23,073 bases of DNA, taken from assembly GCA_039812375.1 (NCBI GenBank), contig JBDIAO010000045.1:1-23073 (forward strand), read 5' to 3'. Each line of letters starts with the position of its first letter. Within the stretch, counting starts at the first letter, position 1. Source of the stretch: JAGOME01 sp039812375. GTDB lineage: Bacteria > Actinomycetota > Actinomycetes > Actinomycetales > Dermatophilaceae. A program made the position numbers and the translations under genes. Under the pieces are notes generated by a model. It saw only the letters and a list, made by a program, of their open reading frames with translations. It was not told the DNA's origin and searched no databases. This document shows positions 15,292 to 22,177 of this stretch, one piece after another.

Positions 15292-15324
15292 CTGCAGCCG
15301 CCCCGGCTCCGAGGCCGGCTGCAG
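15292..15324 (-). terminator. stem-loop after leuS
   Basis: CTGCAGCCG (15292-15300) pairs perfectly with CGGCTGCAG (15316-15324), and the inner bases can pair further. It lies about 30 bases past the leuS stop and 11 bases before degV. No T-run follows, so termination may be partial and leave some read-through into degV-plsY. Confidence 0.55.
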
Positions 15325-15369
15325 CACTCAGACCGGGACGACGGCTGCCGCACTCAGACCGGGACGACG
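15324..15369. repeat. 20-bp direct repeat duplicating the leuS 3' end
   Basis: GCACTCAGACCGGGACGACG occurs at 15324-15343 and again at 15350-15369, 26 bp apart. The second copy holds the leuS stop and its last codons (VVPV); the first is a non-coding copy just downstream. Confidence 0.9.
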
Positions 15370-18257
15370 TTGACGAGCTTGGGTGCCCGCACGATAACCG
15401 TCCGGATGCCGCTCGCGGTCTCCGCGACGACCTTCGGTGTGGCCAGGGCGAGGGCGCGCAGCTCGGCCTCGTCGATGTCCGCAGACACCTCGATCCGGGC
15501 GCGGACCTTGCCGCGCACCTGCACCACGCAGGTGACCATCTCGTCGGCGACCAGGGCGGGGTCGGCCACCGGGAACGGCTCGTGGGCGAGCGAGGTGCCG
15601 TGGCCCAGTCGAGACCACAGCTCTTCGGCGATGTGCGGGGTCAGCGGTGCCACCATGAGGACCAGTGGTTCCACGGCGGCCCGCGGAGACACGTTCAGCT
15701 TGGTCAGTGCGTTGTTGAGCTCGGTCAGCCGGGCGATCGCGGTGTTGAAGGCCAGCGACTCGTAGTCGTCGCGCACTGCAGCGATGGTCTTGTGCAGCAC
15801 CCGCTGGGTCGCCTCGTCGAGGGGCACGTCCGCGACTCGCACCTCACCGGTCTCCTCGTCGATAACGTTGCGCCACAGCCGCTGGAGGAAACGTTGCGAA
15901 CCGACCACGGCTCGGGTCTCCCACGGCTTGCTCTGGGCCAGCGGCCCCATCCCCATCTCGTAGAGCCGGAGGGTGTCCGCGCCGTAGGAACGGTACATCT
16001 GGTCCGGGCTCACCATGTTCTTCAGTGACTTGCCGATCTTGCCGAACTCGCGGGTGACCACCTGGTCCTGCCAGGTGAACACGCTGAGCCCGTCGTCGCC
16101 GACGTGCTCGTGCACCTCGCTGGCCTCGACGTACTGCCCGCGGCCGTCGGTGTACGCCGGCGCCTGGATGTAGCCCTGGGAGAAGTACCGACGGAACGGC
16201 TCGTCAGAGCTGAGGTGACCCAGATCGTGGAGCACCTTGTGCCAGAACCGCGCATAGAGCAGGTGAAGCACGGCGTGCTCCACGCCACCGATGTAGAGGT
16301 CGACGCCACCGGGGTCACGAGTCCCCGCCGGCGCTCCGGCCACCGGGGAGTCGTGCGGGCCCATCCAGTAGCGCTCGTTCTCGGGGTCGACGAAGGCTTG
16401 CGCGTTGGCCGGGTCGAGGTAGCGCAAGTAGTACCAACACGACCCCGCCCAGTTGGGCATCGTGTTCGTCTCCCGCCGGTAGTGCTGCACCCCCCGTCCG
16501 TCGCCGAGGTCGAGGTCGACGTGGACCCAGTCGGCAAGGCGTCCCAGCGGCGCCTCCGGTTCCGAGGAGTCGTCCTCGGGGTCGAACAGCGCGGGACGGT
16601 AGTCCGGCACGTCGGGAAGTTCGACCGGCAGCATGGACTCGGGCAGCGCATGGCTAGTGCCGTCCTCGTCGAAGACAATGGGGAACGGCTCCCCCCAGTA
16701 CCGCTGCCGGCTGAACAGCCAGTCCCGCAGCTTGTAGTTGACCGTGCCTTCGCCCAGGCCCCGGTGCTCGAGCCAGCCGACGATCTCGGTCTTGGCCGTG
16801 GCGATGTCCAGTCCGTCGAGGCTGATCTCGTCGTTGGCCGAGTTGATCACCTCCCCGTCCCCGGCGTATGCCGCGTCCGGGTGTCCAGCGGGAGGCGCCA
16901 CGGTGTGGATGATCGGCAACCCGAATGCCGTGGCGAACTCGAAGTCCCGCTGGTCGCCGCCGGGCACCGCCATGATTGCCCCAGTGCCGTAGCCCATCAG
17001 GACGTAGTCGGCGATGAAGACCGGGATCAGTTCGCCGTTGACCGGGTTGCTCGCCCAGCCCCCGGTGAACACCCCGGTCTTGTCCTTGGCCTCGGCCTGC
17101 CGTTCGACATCGCTCTTGCGGGCCGCCGCTCGGCGGTATGCCGCCACCGCCTCCCCAGGTGTGGCCGCACCGGCCGTCCACGCCGGCGCGGTCCCCTGCG
17201 GCCACCCGCCCGAGGGGGTGAGCACGTCGACCAGAGGGTGCTCCGGGGCCAGAACCATGAAGGTCGCCCCGAACAGGGTGTCCGGGCGGGTGGTGAAGAC
17301 CTCGATCGCCGCAGCGGAGCCACCGTCGAGGGGGAAGCGGACCAGCGCCCCGTGGCTGCGTCCGATCCAGTTGCGCTGCATGAGCTTGACCTTCTCCGGC
17401 CAGTCGACCCGGTCGAGGTCGTCGGCCAGCCGGTCGGCATACGCGGTGATCCGCATCATCCACTGCCGCAGGTTCTTACGGAACACCGGGAAGTTCCCGC
17501 GCTCGGTGAGACCCTCGTTGGTCACTTCTTCGTTGGCCACCACCGAGCCCAGCCCAGGTGCCCAGTTCACCGGAGCCTGCGCGCTGTAGGCGAGCCGGTA
17601 AGAGTCGAGGACCTGCGCCCGTTCCGTGGCCGAGAGCTCGGACCACGCCCGCCCGTCCTCGCTGAGCACCGCCCGCTGACCCGCCTCGAACTGCTCCACG
17701 AGCTCGCTGATCGGGCGGGCCCGGCCCAGGCCACCGTCCGGGCGTGGCGCCTGCGGGTCGTACCACGCGTTGAAGATCTGCAGGAAGATCCACTGGGTCC
17801 ACCGGTAGTAGGCCGGGTCGATGGTCTCGATCGCCCGCCGGTCATCGTGGCCCAGGCCGAGGCGGCGCAGCTGCCGCTTCATGATGGCGATGTTGGCCTG
17901 CGTGGTCAGCCGTGGGTGCTGCCCGGTCTGCACGGCATACTGCTCGGCCGGCAGCCCGAACGCGTCGTAGCCCAGGCAGTGCAGCACGTTGGCCCCACGC
18001 ATCCGGTGGTAGCGGGCGAAGACATCCGTGGCGATGTAGCCCAGAGGGTGCCCGATGTGCAGCCCGGCCCCACTGGGATAGGGAAACATGTCGAGCACGA
18101 GGAGCTTGTCACGTCCAGTCACCTTGTTCGGCTCGGCCCAGGGGCCAGCCGGATTGGGGGCGCGGAAGGTGCCCTCGGCCTCCCAACGGTCCTGCCACGC
18201 GGTCTCGATGGCCTCGGCCAGCTCGGCGGTGTAGCGGTGCGGGGTCTCGCTGTTCAT
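15354..18257 (-). CDS. leuS: leucyl-tRNA synthetase
   Basis: 967 codons from the second of two adjacent ATGs; GAGG lies 5 nt from this one but only 2 nt from the first (18260). It is a class I enzyme that joins leucine to tRNA-Leu in the cytoplasm. The ATP-binding HIGH motif is at 67-70 (GLHIGHPLGY) and the KMSKS-type loop reads KIGKS at about 740-744. Between them is the editing (CP1) domain with the TTRPDTLFG threonine-rich motif. The anticodon-binding and C-terminal domains follow. It is about 100 residues longer than the E. coli enzyme, as is usual in actinobacteria. A -10 TAGCCT (18292-18287) lies upstream. It is divergent from the DNA glycosylase gene. Confidence 0.98.
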   Translation of the reverse strand: MNSETPHRYTAELAEAIETAWQDRWEAEGTFRAPNPAGPWAEPNKVTGRDKLLVLDMFPYPSGAGLHIGHPLGYIATDVFARYHRMRGANVLHCLGYDAFGLPAEQYAVQTGQHPRLTTQANIAIMKRQLRRLGLGHDDRRAIETIDPAYYRWTQWIFLQIFNAWYDPQAPRPDGGLGRARPISELVEQFEAGQRAVLSEDGRAWSELSATERAQVLDSYRLAYSAQAPVNWAPGLGSVVANEEVTNEGLTERGNFPVFRKNLRQWMMRITAYADRLADDLDRVDWPEKVKLMQRNWIGRSHGALVRFPLDGGSAAAIEVFTTRPDTLFGATFMVLAPEHPLVDVLTPSGGWPQGTAPAWTAGAATPGEAVAAYRRAAARKSDVERQAEAKDKTGVFTGGWASNPVNGELIPVFIADYVLMGYGTGAIMAVPGGDQRDFEFATAFGLPIIHTVAPPAGHPDAAYAGDGEVINSANDEISLDGLDIATAKTEIVGWLEHRGLGEGTVNYKLRDWLFSRQRYWGEPFPIVFDEDGTSHALPESMLPVELPDVPDYRPALFDPEDDSSEPEAPLGRLADWVHVDLDLGDGRGVQHYRRETNTMPNWAGSCWYYLRYLDPANAQAFVDPENERYWMGPHDSPVAGAPAGTRDPGGVDLYIGGVEHAVLHLLYARFWHKVLHDLGHLSSDEPFRRYFSQGYIQAPAYTDGRGQYVEASEVHEHVGDDGLSVFTWQDQVVTREFGKIGKSLKNMVSPDQMYRSYGADTLRLYEMGMGPLAQSKPWETRAVVGSQRFLQRLWRNVIDEETGEVRVADVPLDEATQRVLHKTIAAVRDDYESLAFNTAIARLTELNNALTKLNVSPRAAVEPLVLMVAPLTPHIAEELWSRLGHGTSLAHEPFPVADPALVADEMVTCVVQVRGKVRARIEVSADIDEAELRALALATPKVVAETASGIRTVIVRAPKLVNVVPV

Positions 18258-18286
18258 CATGTCCTCGGTCTCGTGCGTCGACCGCG

Positions 18287-18308
18287 AGGCTACCGCAGGG
18301 CACTGCGG
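18287..18308 (-). promoter_or_regulatory. leuS -10 with adjoining palindrome
   Basis: TAGCCT (18292-18287) fits TANNNT and would start the leuS mRNA about 25 nt before the ATG. Directly upstream, in the spacer, is the perfect palindrome CCGCAG-GGCA-CTGCGG (18293-18308). It is placed where a repressor would block the promoter, but it could be chance in GC-rich DNA. No T-box elements are seen in the 86-bp gap. Confidence 0.4.
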
Positions 18309-18343
18309 GGGATCGGCAGCGTCCGCTGCACCTGCGTGTGAGG

Positions 18344-18973
18344 ATGGCTGACGTGGAGGACTTGACCGATCGCGACCGCGGACTCGTCACCGGCACCGAC
18401 GGCCTGACCCGACCGGCCTGGGCGGGTAGTGACCCGCTGCTGCGGCACTACTACGACACCGAGTGGGGTATGCCGGTGCGTGACGAGCGGGGACTCTTCG
18501 AGCGCCTCAGTCTCGAAGCGTTCCAAGCGGGGCTGTCGTGGGTGACCATCCTGCGCAAGCGCGATGACCTTCGAGCGGCATTCGCCGGGTTCGATCCCGA
18601 GGTGCTCGCCGGTTTCGGCGAGGAGGACGTCAGCGCCCTGTTGCGCGACGAGCGGATCGTGCGCAATCGGGCCAAGATCCGCGCGACGATCACCAACGCG
18701 AGAGCCACGCTCGCCCTGCGCGCGGACCCCGAGGGCGACCTCGCGGCATACCTGTGGTCCTTCCAGCCTGCGCAGACCCTGTGCCCTCAGCGCGAATGCG
18801 AGATCCCGACGACCTCGCCGGAGTCCACGGCGATGGCCCGTGGGCTCAAGAGCAAAGGGTTCGTCTTCGTGGGGCCGACGACGATGTTTGCGCTGATGAA
18901 GGCCGTCGGCATGGTCGACGCGCACGTCGTGGGCAGTCACCGTCGGGGCAGTTCAGGCCTGTGGGCGCCCTGA
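18344..18973 (+). CDS. DNA-3-methyladenine glycosylase I (Tag family), zinc ligands mostly missing
   Basis: 209 codons from ATG 18344; GTG at 18353, with GAGGA 9 nt upstream, is a serious alternative (206 codons). The fold matches Tag throughout: DPLLRHYYDTEWG (30-42), LEAFQAGLSWVTILRKR (57-73), the EIPTTSPES segment and GFVFVGPTTMFALMKAVGMV. The key glutamate (E38 in E. coli) is E58. Tag cuts 3-methyladenine from alkylated DNA. In E. coli Tag the ends are clipped by zinc on C4, H17, H175 and C179. Here these align with P24, Y37, H194 and S198, so only one ligand remains and zinc binding is unlikely. Base-binding residues are kept, so it should still be active. Confidence 0.92.
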   Translation: MADVEDLTDRDRGLVTGTDGLTRPAWAGSDPLLRHYYDTEWGMPVRDERGLFERLSLEAFQAGLSWVTILRKRDDLRAAFAGFDPEVLAGFGEEDVSALLRDERIVRNRAKIRATITNARATLALRADPEGDLAAYLWSFQPAQTLCPQRECEIPTTSPESTAMARGLKSKGFVFVGPTTMFALMKAVGMVDAHVVGSHRRGSSGLWAP

Positions 18974-19021
18974 AGCGGTTCCGGACTGCCCGGCTCGCCC
19001 CGGAAGGACATCAGGACGAAC

Positions 19022-19867
19022 TCACGGATAGAGGAGCACCAGGATCGACGCATTGTCCCGGCCCGTGCAGGTCACGCGAGTCGCCGAGGGTACGCAGGTT
19101 ATGGGGTAGGTCTGGTGGGTGACCGGCGAGTTGACCGAGAGGGTGCGGGTGCCGGTGCCCCCGGCATCGTTGAATGCGACCCGGACCTCCTCGGCGAACG
19201 GGCAGCTCGTGCTGTCCCGGTTCCCGGACACCGAGTGTGTCCACGTTCCCGTCGCCGGGGCCGTCTGCGGGCAGTTCGCCTGCTCGCCAGTCACCGGTGG
19301 CACCGGAGCTGCCGTCGCTGACCTCGTGGGCGAGGGGGTCGTCTGCGACGAGCGGGGACGCGCCGAGGTGTGCGTGGGCGGCGAGGCCATGGCTCCTGTG
19401 GTGGGGACGGTGGGGCCGCTGCCCGGCTCGGAGGAACGACTCAGGAGCCACAGCACACTGGCTGCGACCATGCCGAAGGCGAGGATCATCGCCGCAGCGA
19501 TGTACAGCACCCCGTTGCGGCTGTCCCTGCGGCGCTCGGCGGTCCGATCGTGCTCGTTCCATCCCGATTCGACGGCTCCGGCATCCCACTGCCCAGGACC
19601 GGCCGACCACTGCCCCGGGGGGACGTCGGCCGGCGGTCGGCCAGCAGCCCACGGAATGAACGGCTCCGCCGACGCCGGCGTGATGGGCATCTGGTCGACC
19701 TGCTTGACGAGGTTCACAGCCCCTGGTGGCGCCGGGCTCGCCCCGGATCCAGGGTCGGCCACGGCAGGCAACTCCTGGCCGCAGTCAGGACAGAACCGCG
19801 ACCCCGCAGGCGCGAAGGTGCCACAAGTCGGGCACGTCACCCCGAGTTGAAAGGTGTGTTCAGGCAC
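19022..19867 (-). CDS. zinc-ribbon, single-pass membrane protein of unknown function
   Basis: 281 codons. GTG at 19867 has GGGGAG 8 nt upstream; a longer reading would run back through the terminator and tRNA-Ala. Residues about 11-30 are a zinc ribbon (CPTCG ... CPDCGQ). A Pro/Gly-rich cytoplasmic linker and one membrane helix (about 140-165, VLYIAAAMILAFGMVAASVLWLL) follow. Outside are a Ser/Thr/Pro-rich stalk (SPPTHTSARPRSS...) and a C-terminal domain of about 75 residues with four cysteines that could form disulfides. The layout (zinc ribbon inside, one helix, extracellular domain) is common in actinobacterial proteins of unknown role. It is convergent with the glycosylase gene, 48 bp apart. 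Confidence 0.85.
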   Translation of the reverse strand: MPEHTFQLGVTCPTCGTFAPAGSRFCPDCGQELPAVADPGSGASPAPPGAVNLVKQVDQMPITPASAEPFIPWAAGRPPADVPPGQWSAGPGQWDAGAVESGWNEHDRTAERRRDSRNGVLYIAAAMILAFGMVAASVLWLLSRSSEPGSGPTVPTTGAMASPPTHTSARPRSSQTTPSPTRSATAAPVPPVTGEQANCPQTAPATGTWTHSVSGNRDSTSCPFAEEVRVAFNDAGGTGTRTLSVNSPVTHQTYPITCVPSATRVTCTGRDNASILVLLYP

Positions 19868-19916
19868 GGCTCGCTCCCCTTTCCTGGGAGAGGAAGGACG
19901 CCTGCGGCGACACCAA

Positions 19917-19944
19917 CAAGAGCCGACGCTGGCGTCGGCTCTTG
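19917..19944 (-). terminator. strong terminator after tRNA-Ala
   Basis: A perfect 12-bp stem (19917-19928 with 19933-19944) with a 4-base loop begins 5 bases beyond the tRNA 3' end on the minus strand. It also insulates the zinc-ribbon membrane gene. Confidence 0.9.
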
Positions 19945-19948
19945 GCCG

Positions 19949-20021
19949 TGGAGCTGAGGGGATTCGAACCCCTGACCCCCTCCATGCCATGGAGGTGCGC
20001 TACCAACTGCGCTACAGCCCC
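19949..20021 (-). tRNA. tRNA-Ala, anticodon GGC
   Basis: 73 nt on the minus strand with a full cloverleaf. The acceptor GGGGCTG pairs with CAGCTCC (one G-T). The D arm contains GCGCAGTTGGTAGCGC. The anticodon stem CCTCC/GGAGG has the loop ATGGCAT, giving GGC for GCC codons. The T arm is AGGGGTTCGAATCCCCT, and the discriminator is A. CCA is not encoded. It reads alanine codon GCC, the main Ala codon in this genome. Confidence 0.97.
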
Positions 20022-20051
20022 GTGTGGGTGGACGCCCACGGCGCCTGCGGA

Positions 20052-20082
20052 AGTCTACCCATGCCCCCCGCGAGTTGACCAA
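20052..20082 (-). promoter_or_regulatory. probable tRNA-Ala promoter
   Basis: On the minus strand a -10 TAGACT (20057-20052) lies about 30 nt before the tRNA. A -35-like TTGGTC (20082-20077) is 19 bp upstream, longer than ideal; TGGTCA gives 18 bp. There is no closer upstream gene end on this strand than the phosphatase stop at 20099. Confidence 0.5.
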
Positions 20083-20098
20083 ATCGTCTCCAGCCGGC

Positions 20099-20758
20099 TC
20101 ACGGAGGTGACGCCGCCTCGATCCTGTCTCCGACGACGCTAACGTTCCAGGTCCGCACGAACCACCCACGCCGCCCCTGGACGAGCTCGCTCCAGTGGCA
20201 GTTGCCGAACCCGCCGAGGATTCGCCACGCCAGCTCCTGGTCCAGGCCCAGCAGCTGCGCGACCGCAGCCCGTCCAGCAGCGCCGTGTGTAGCGACCACG
20301 ACGCACTCCCCTGGTGCCATCGCCGCGACCACCTCGTCCAGGCATTCCCCGACCCGCCGGGCCACCTGGCCCATGGTTTCGCCGTGTACGCCGCGCGGGA
20401 CGTCCTCCCCCCGCAGCACCGCGCTCCATTCCTGCGGCCAGCCCTGGCTCACCTCATCGCCGGTCAGTCCCTGCCAAGCTCCGGCGTCGACCTCCCGCAG
20501 ACGGGGGTCCAAGGTCATCGGTATGGCGCAGGCTGAGCTGACGGCCTGCCCGGTCGCCGCGGCCCTGGCCAGGTCGGATGAGACCACCCGCGCGGGGTGC
20601 AGGGATCGCAGGGCTGCTCCGGCCGCAGCGGCCTGGGCCACTCCCTTGGCCGACAACGGCACGTCCAGCTGGCCCTGCCAGATCCCCGCTGCGTTGTGAG
20701 TCGACTCACCGTGCCGCAGGACGACGAGGCGACGGGCACGGTCCGCGCCGCTGCTCAC
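20099..20758 (-). CDS. histidine phosphatase family protein (phosphoglycerate-mutase-like)
   Basis: 219 codons, GTG start overlapping the rsfS stop as GTGA. The catalytic histidine is H16 in LRHGES. The other phosphate-pocket residues are R15, R65 (SSDLARA), E89 (REVDAGAW) and the second histidine H158 (VVATHGAAG). The family transfers phosphate through phosphohistidine. Members range from mutases to phosphatases of sugar phosphates, cobalamin precursors (CobC) and nucleotides. The substrate cannot be told here. In many actinobacteria a gene of this family follows nadD-rsfS. Confidence 0.93.
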   Translation of the reverse strand: MSSGADRARRLVVLRHGESTHNAAGIWQGQLDVPLSAKGVAQAAAAGAALRSLHPARVVSSDLARAAATGQAVSSACAIPMTLDPRLREVDAGAWQGLTGDEVSQGWPQEWSAVLRGEDVPRGVHGETMGQVARRVGECLDEVVAAMAPGECVVVATHGAAGRAAVAQLLGLDQELAWRILGGFGNCHWSELVQGRRGWFVRTWNVSVVGDRIEAASPP

Positions 20759-21135
20759 CGGCTCAGCTGGGCGGTGCCGGACACCCCGAGATCAACGAGT
20801 GGGCAGTCCCGCCAGAGCCGCTCCAGGGCATAGAACTCGTGTTCGTCGTCGTGCTGGATGTGCACGACGATGTCACCGACGTCGATGAGCACCCACCGGC
20901 CTTCACGTCGGCCCTCCCGATGCAGTGGCTTGGCACCGGCGCCCCGCAGGGCGTCCTCGACCTCGTCGACGATGGAGCCGACCTGACGCTCGCTCTCCCC
21001 CGAGACGATGACGAAGATGTCGGTGATCCCCAACTGGTCCGAGACGTCGATCGCGGTGATCGTCGTGGCGAGCTTCTCGGCGGCAGCATGCCCCGCCGCC
21101 CGGGCAAGTTCGATGGATCCTGCGGTCGCGGTCAC
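20755..21135 (-). CDS. rsfS: ribosomal silencing factor RsfS
   Basis: 126 codons, GTG start overlapping the nadD stop as GTGA. It is a single RsfS/DUF143 domain (about residues 8-115) with the typical VSDQLGITDIFVIVSGESERQVGSI core, RREGRWVLIDVGDIVVHI, and EFYALERLWRDCPLVDL. RsfS binds ribosomal protein uL14 on the 50S subunit, blocks joining to 30S and slows translation in starvation. It sits between nadD and the phosphatase in a translationally coupled chain. Length and motifs are standard. Confidence 0.97.
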   Translation of the reverse strand: MTATAGSIELARAAGHAAAEKLATTITAIDVSDQLGITDIFVIVSGESERQVGSIVDEVEDALRGAGAKPLHREGRREGRWVLIDVGDIVVHIQHDDEHEFYALERLWRDCPLVDLGVSGTAQLSR

Positions 21136-21785
21136 GGTGCTCCTTCGCCGCCGCGGATGGCCACGTCAGAGCGCGCAGCGCGCGCCGGTGGCCACACGGC
21201 ATACAACCGATGCTTGTTGATGTATTGGACGACCCCGTCCGGGACGAGGTACCACACTGGCTGCCCGGTCCGTACCCGCGAACGACAGTCCGTCGAACTG
21301 ATCGCCATCGCCGGAACCTCTTGGAGGGTGACCCGGTCCTGCGGGAGCCCGGCCTCGGTGAGCACGTACCCGGGCCGGGTGACCCCGATGAACCTAGCGA
21401 GGCCGAAGAGTGCGTCCACGTCCTTCCACGAAAGGATCTGGGCGAGCGCATCGGCTCCGGTGATGAAGTGCAGTTCGGCCCCCGGGTAGTTCTCCCGCAT
21501 GTCTCGCAGGGTGTCGATGGTGTATGTGGGCCCCGCCCGGTCGATGTCGACCCGGCTCACCGTGAACCTGGGGTTGGACGCGGTCGCGATCACCGTCATC
21601 AGGTAGCGGTGCTCACCTGAGGTGACCTCGCGTCCCTCCTTCTGCCACGGTTCGCCGGTGGGCACGAAGACGACCTCGTCGAGGTGCAGCAGGCTCTGGA
21701 CCTCCGAGGCCGCGACGAGATGCCCGTGGTGGATCGGGTCGAAGGTGCCGCCCATGACCCCGACCCGCCTCGGGACCTGCGGCAC
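21132..21785 (-). CDS. nadD: nicotinate-nucleotide adenylyltransferase
   Basis: 217 codons. GTG at 21785 gives the usual short lead before VGVMGGTFDP; no Shine-Dalgarno is seen, and ATG at 21755 would cut into the fold. Motifs are GGTFDPIHHGHL (12-23, nucleotide binding), VPTGEPWQK, FITGADAL and ISSTDCRSRVRTG near residue 170. It joins ATP to nicotinate mononucleotide, making deamido-NAD, an essential step of NAD synthesis. A small membrane protein gene lies 7 bp upstream and rsfS overlaps downstream. The ISST motif has a C-R-S insertion-like variation before VR, within family range. Confidence 0.96.
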   Translation of the reverse strand: MPQVPRRVGVMGGTFDPIHHGHLVAASEVQSLLHLDEVVFVPTGEPWQKEGREVTSGEHRYLMTVIATASNPRFTVSRVDIDRAGPTYTIDTLRDMRENYPGAELHFITGADALAQILSWKDVDALFGLARFIGVTRPGYVLTEAGLPQDRVTLQEVPAMAISSTDCRSRVRTGQPVWYLVPDGVVQYINKHRLYAVWPPARAARSDVAIRGGEGAP

Positions 21786-21792
21786 GGGACGG

Positions 21793-21999
21793 TCAGTGAT
21801 GGTGCACTGCGCCCTGGCCCGCTGCCTCGTCCTGACCGTGCTCGCTCGGGGGAGCGTACTTCTGCGAGGTGTTACGGAAGGTCCAGAGCACCCCGAGGAG
21901 GACGGCGAAGATCAGGAGTGTCACGACGCCAAAGAGATACGGCGGCATGGGGAGCTCGGTGTGTCCCTCGGTGAGGACGCGCAGCGCTGACGACGACAT
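21793..21999 (-). CDS. small single-pass membrane protein upstream of nadD
   Basis: 68 codons. The ATG at 21999 has only a weak Shine-Dalgarno, but a TAGGCT -10 ends 7 nt upstream, so it may be read from a near-leaderless mRNA. One membrane helix (about 21-41, YLFGVVTLLIFAVLLGVLWTF) is followed by a short hydrophilic tail ending in HHH. Such a small membrane protein next to nadD is, from memory, common in actinobacteria. Function is unknown. It ends 7 bp before the nadD start and is probably the first gene of that operon. A later ATG (M18) is possible. Confidence 0.75.
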   Translation of the reverse strand: MSSSALRVLTEGHTELPMPPYLFGVVTLLIFAVLLGVLWTFRNTSQKYAPPSEHGQDEAAGQGAVHHH

Positions 22000-22165
22000 G
22001 GCAGGCAGCCTACCGCCGACCTCCCCTGGTTCGGCGGGTGACCGGCCCCCGGACACGCCGCGGGACACGGCTCCAGGCACGGTGCACCTCGAGCGCTTCG
22101 ACCCTGCCGCCGGACCGGTGACCCCGAGGCTCCCGATCTCGCATGTCGCCAACCCCGGGGCCCCG

Positions 22166-22177
22166 TACCCTGTAGCC
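22166..22177 (+). promoter_or_regulatory. leaderless -10 of the glycosyltransferase
   Basis: TACCCT (22166-22171) fits TANNNT and lies exactly 6 nt before the GTG at 22178, so the mRNA should begin at the start codon. No clear -35 is seen. The rest of the 178-bp gap to the divergent small membrane gene shows no further recognised site. Confidence 0.55.

Larger units (their letters stand above)
4684..21204. repeat. dispersed over-represented word GTATGCCG (CGGCATAC), 18 sites
   Basis: GTATGCC sites on the plus strand lie within 6670-6677, 8612-8619, 10385-10392, 10762-10769, 11156-11163, 15238-15245, 16866-16872, 17135-17142 and 18467-18474. On the minus strand they lie within 4684-4690, 8982-8988, 13671-13678, 14900-14906, 15056-15062, 17436-17442, 17934-17940, 18745-18752 and 21198-21204. 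All but 8982-8988 continue to GTATGCCG; ten have the longer GGTATGCC. All lie in genes except that the comEA copy covers its start codon. None lies in 1-4683. Confidence 0.85.

Noticed and set aside
16104..18341. A 745-codon open frame antisense to leuS, and similar long frames opposite nrdJ, comEC and degV.
   Set aside because: Shadows of high-GC third positions; no Shine-Dalgarno, low-complexity translations, and the opposite strand holds recognised genes.
18261..18343. T-box leader for leuS.
   Set aside because: The gap is too short and no T-box sequence or antiterminator is seen.
18979..19005. TTCCGG/CCGGAA inverted repeat between the glycosylase and zinc-ribbon genes as a two-way terminator.
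   Set aside because: Only a 6-bp stem with a 15-base loop; too weak to call.
19868..19990. N-terminal extension of the zinc-ribbon membrane protein reading MAWRGSGVRIPSAP.
   Set aside because: It is a translation of tRNA-Ala and its terminator; the GTG at 19867 has a proper Shine-Dalgarno.
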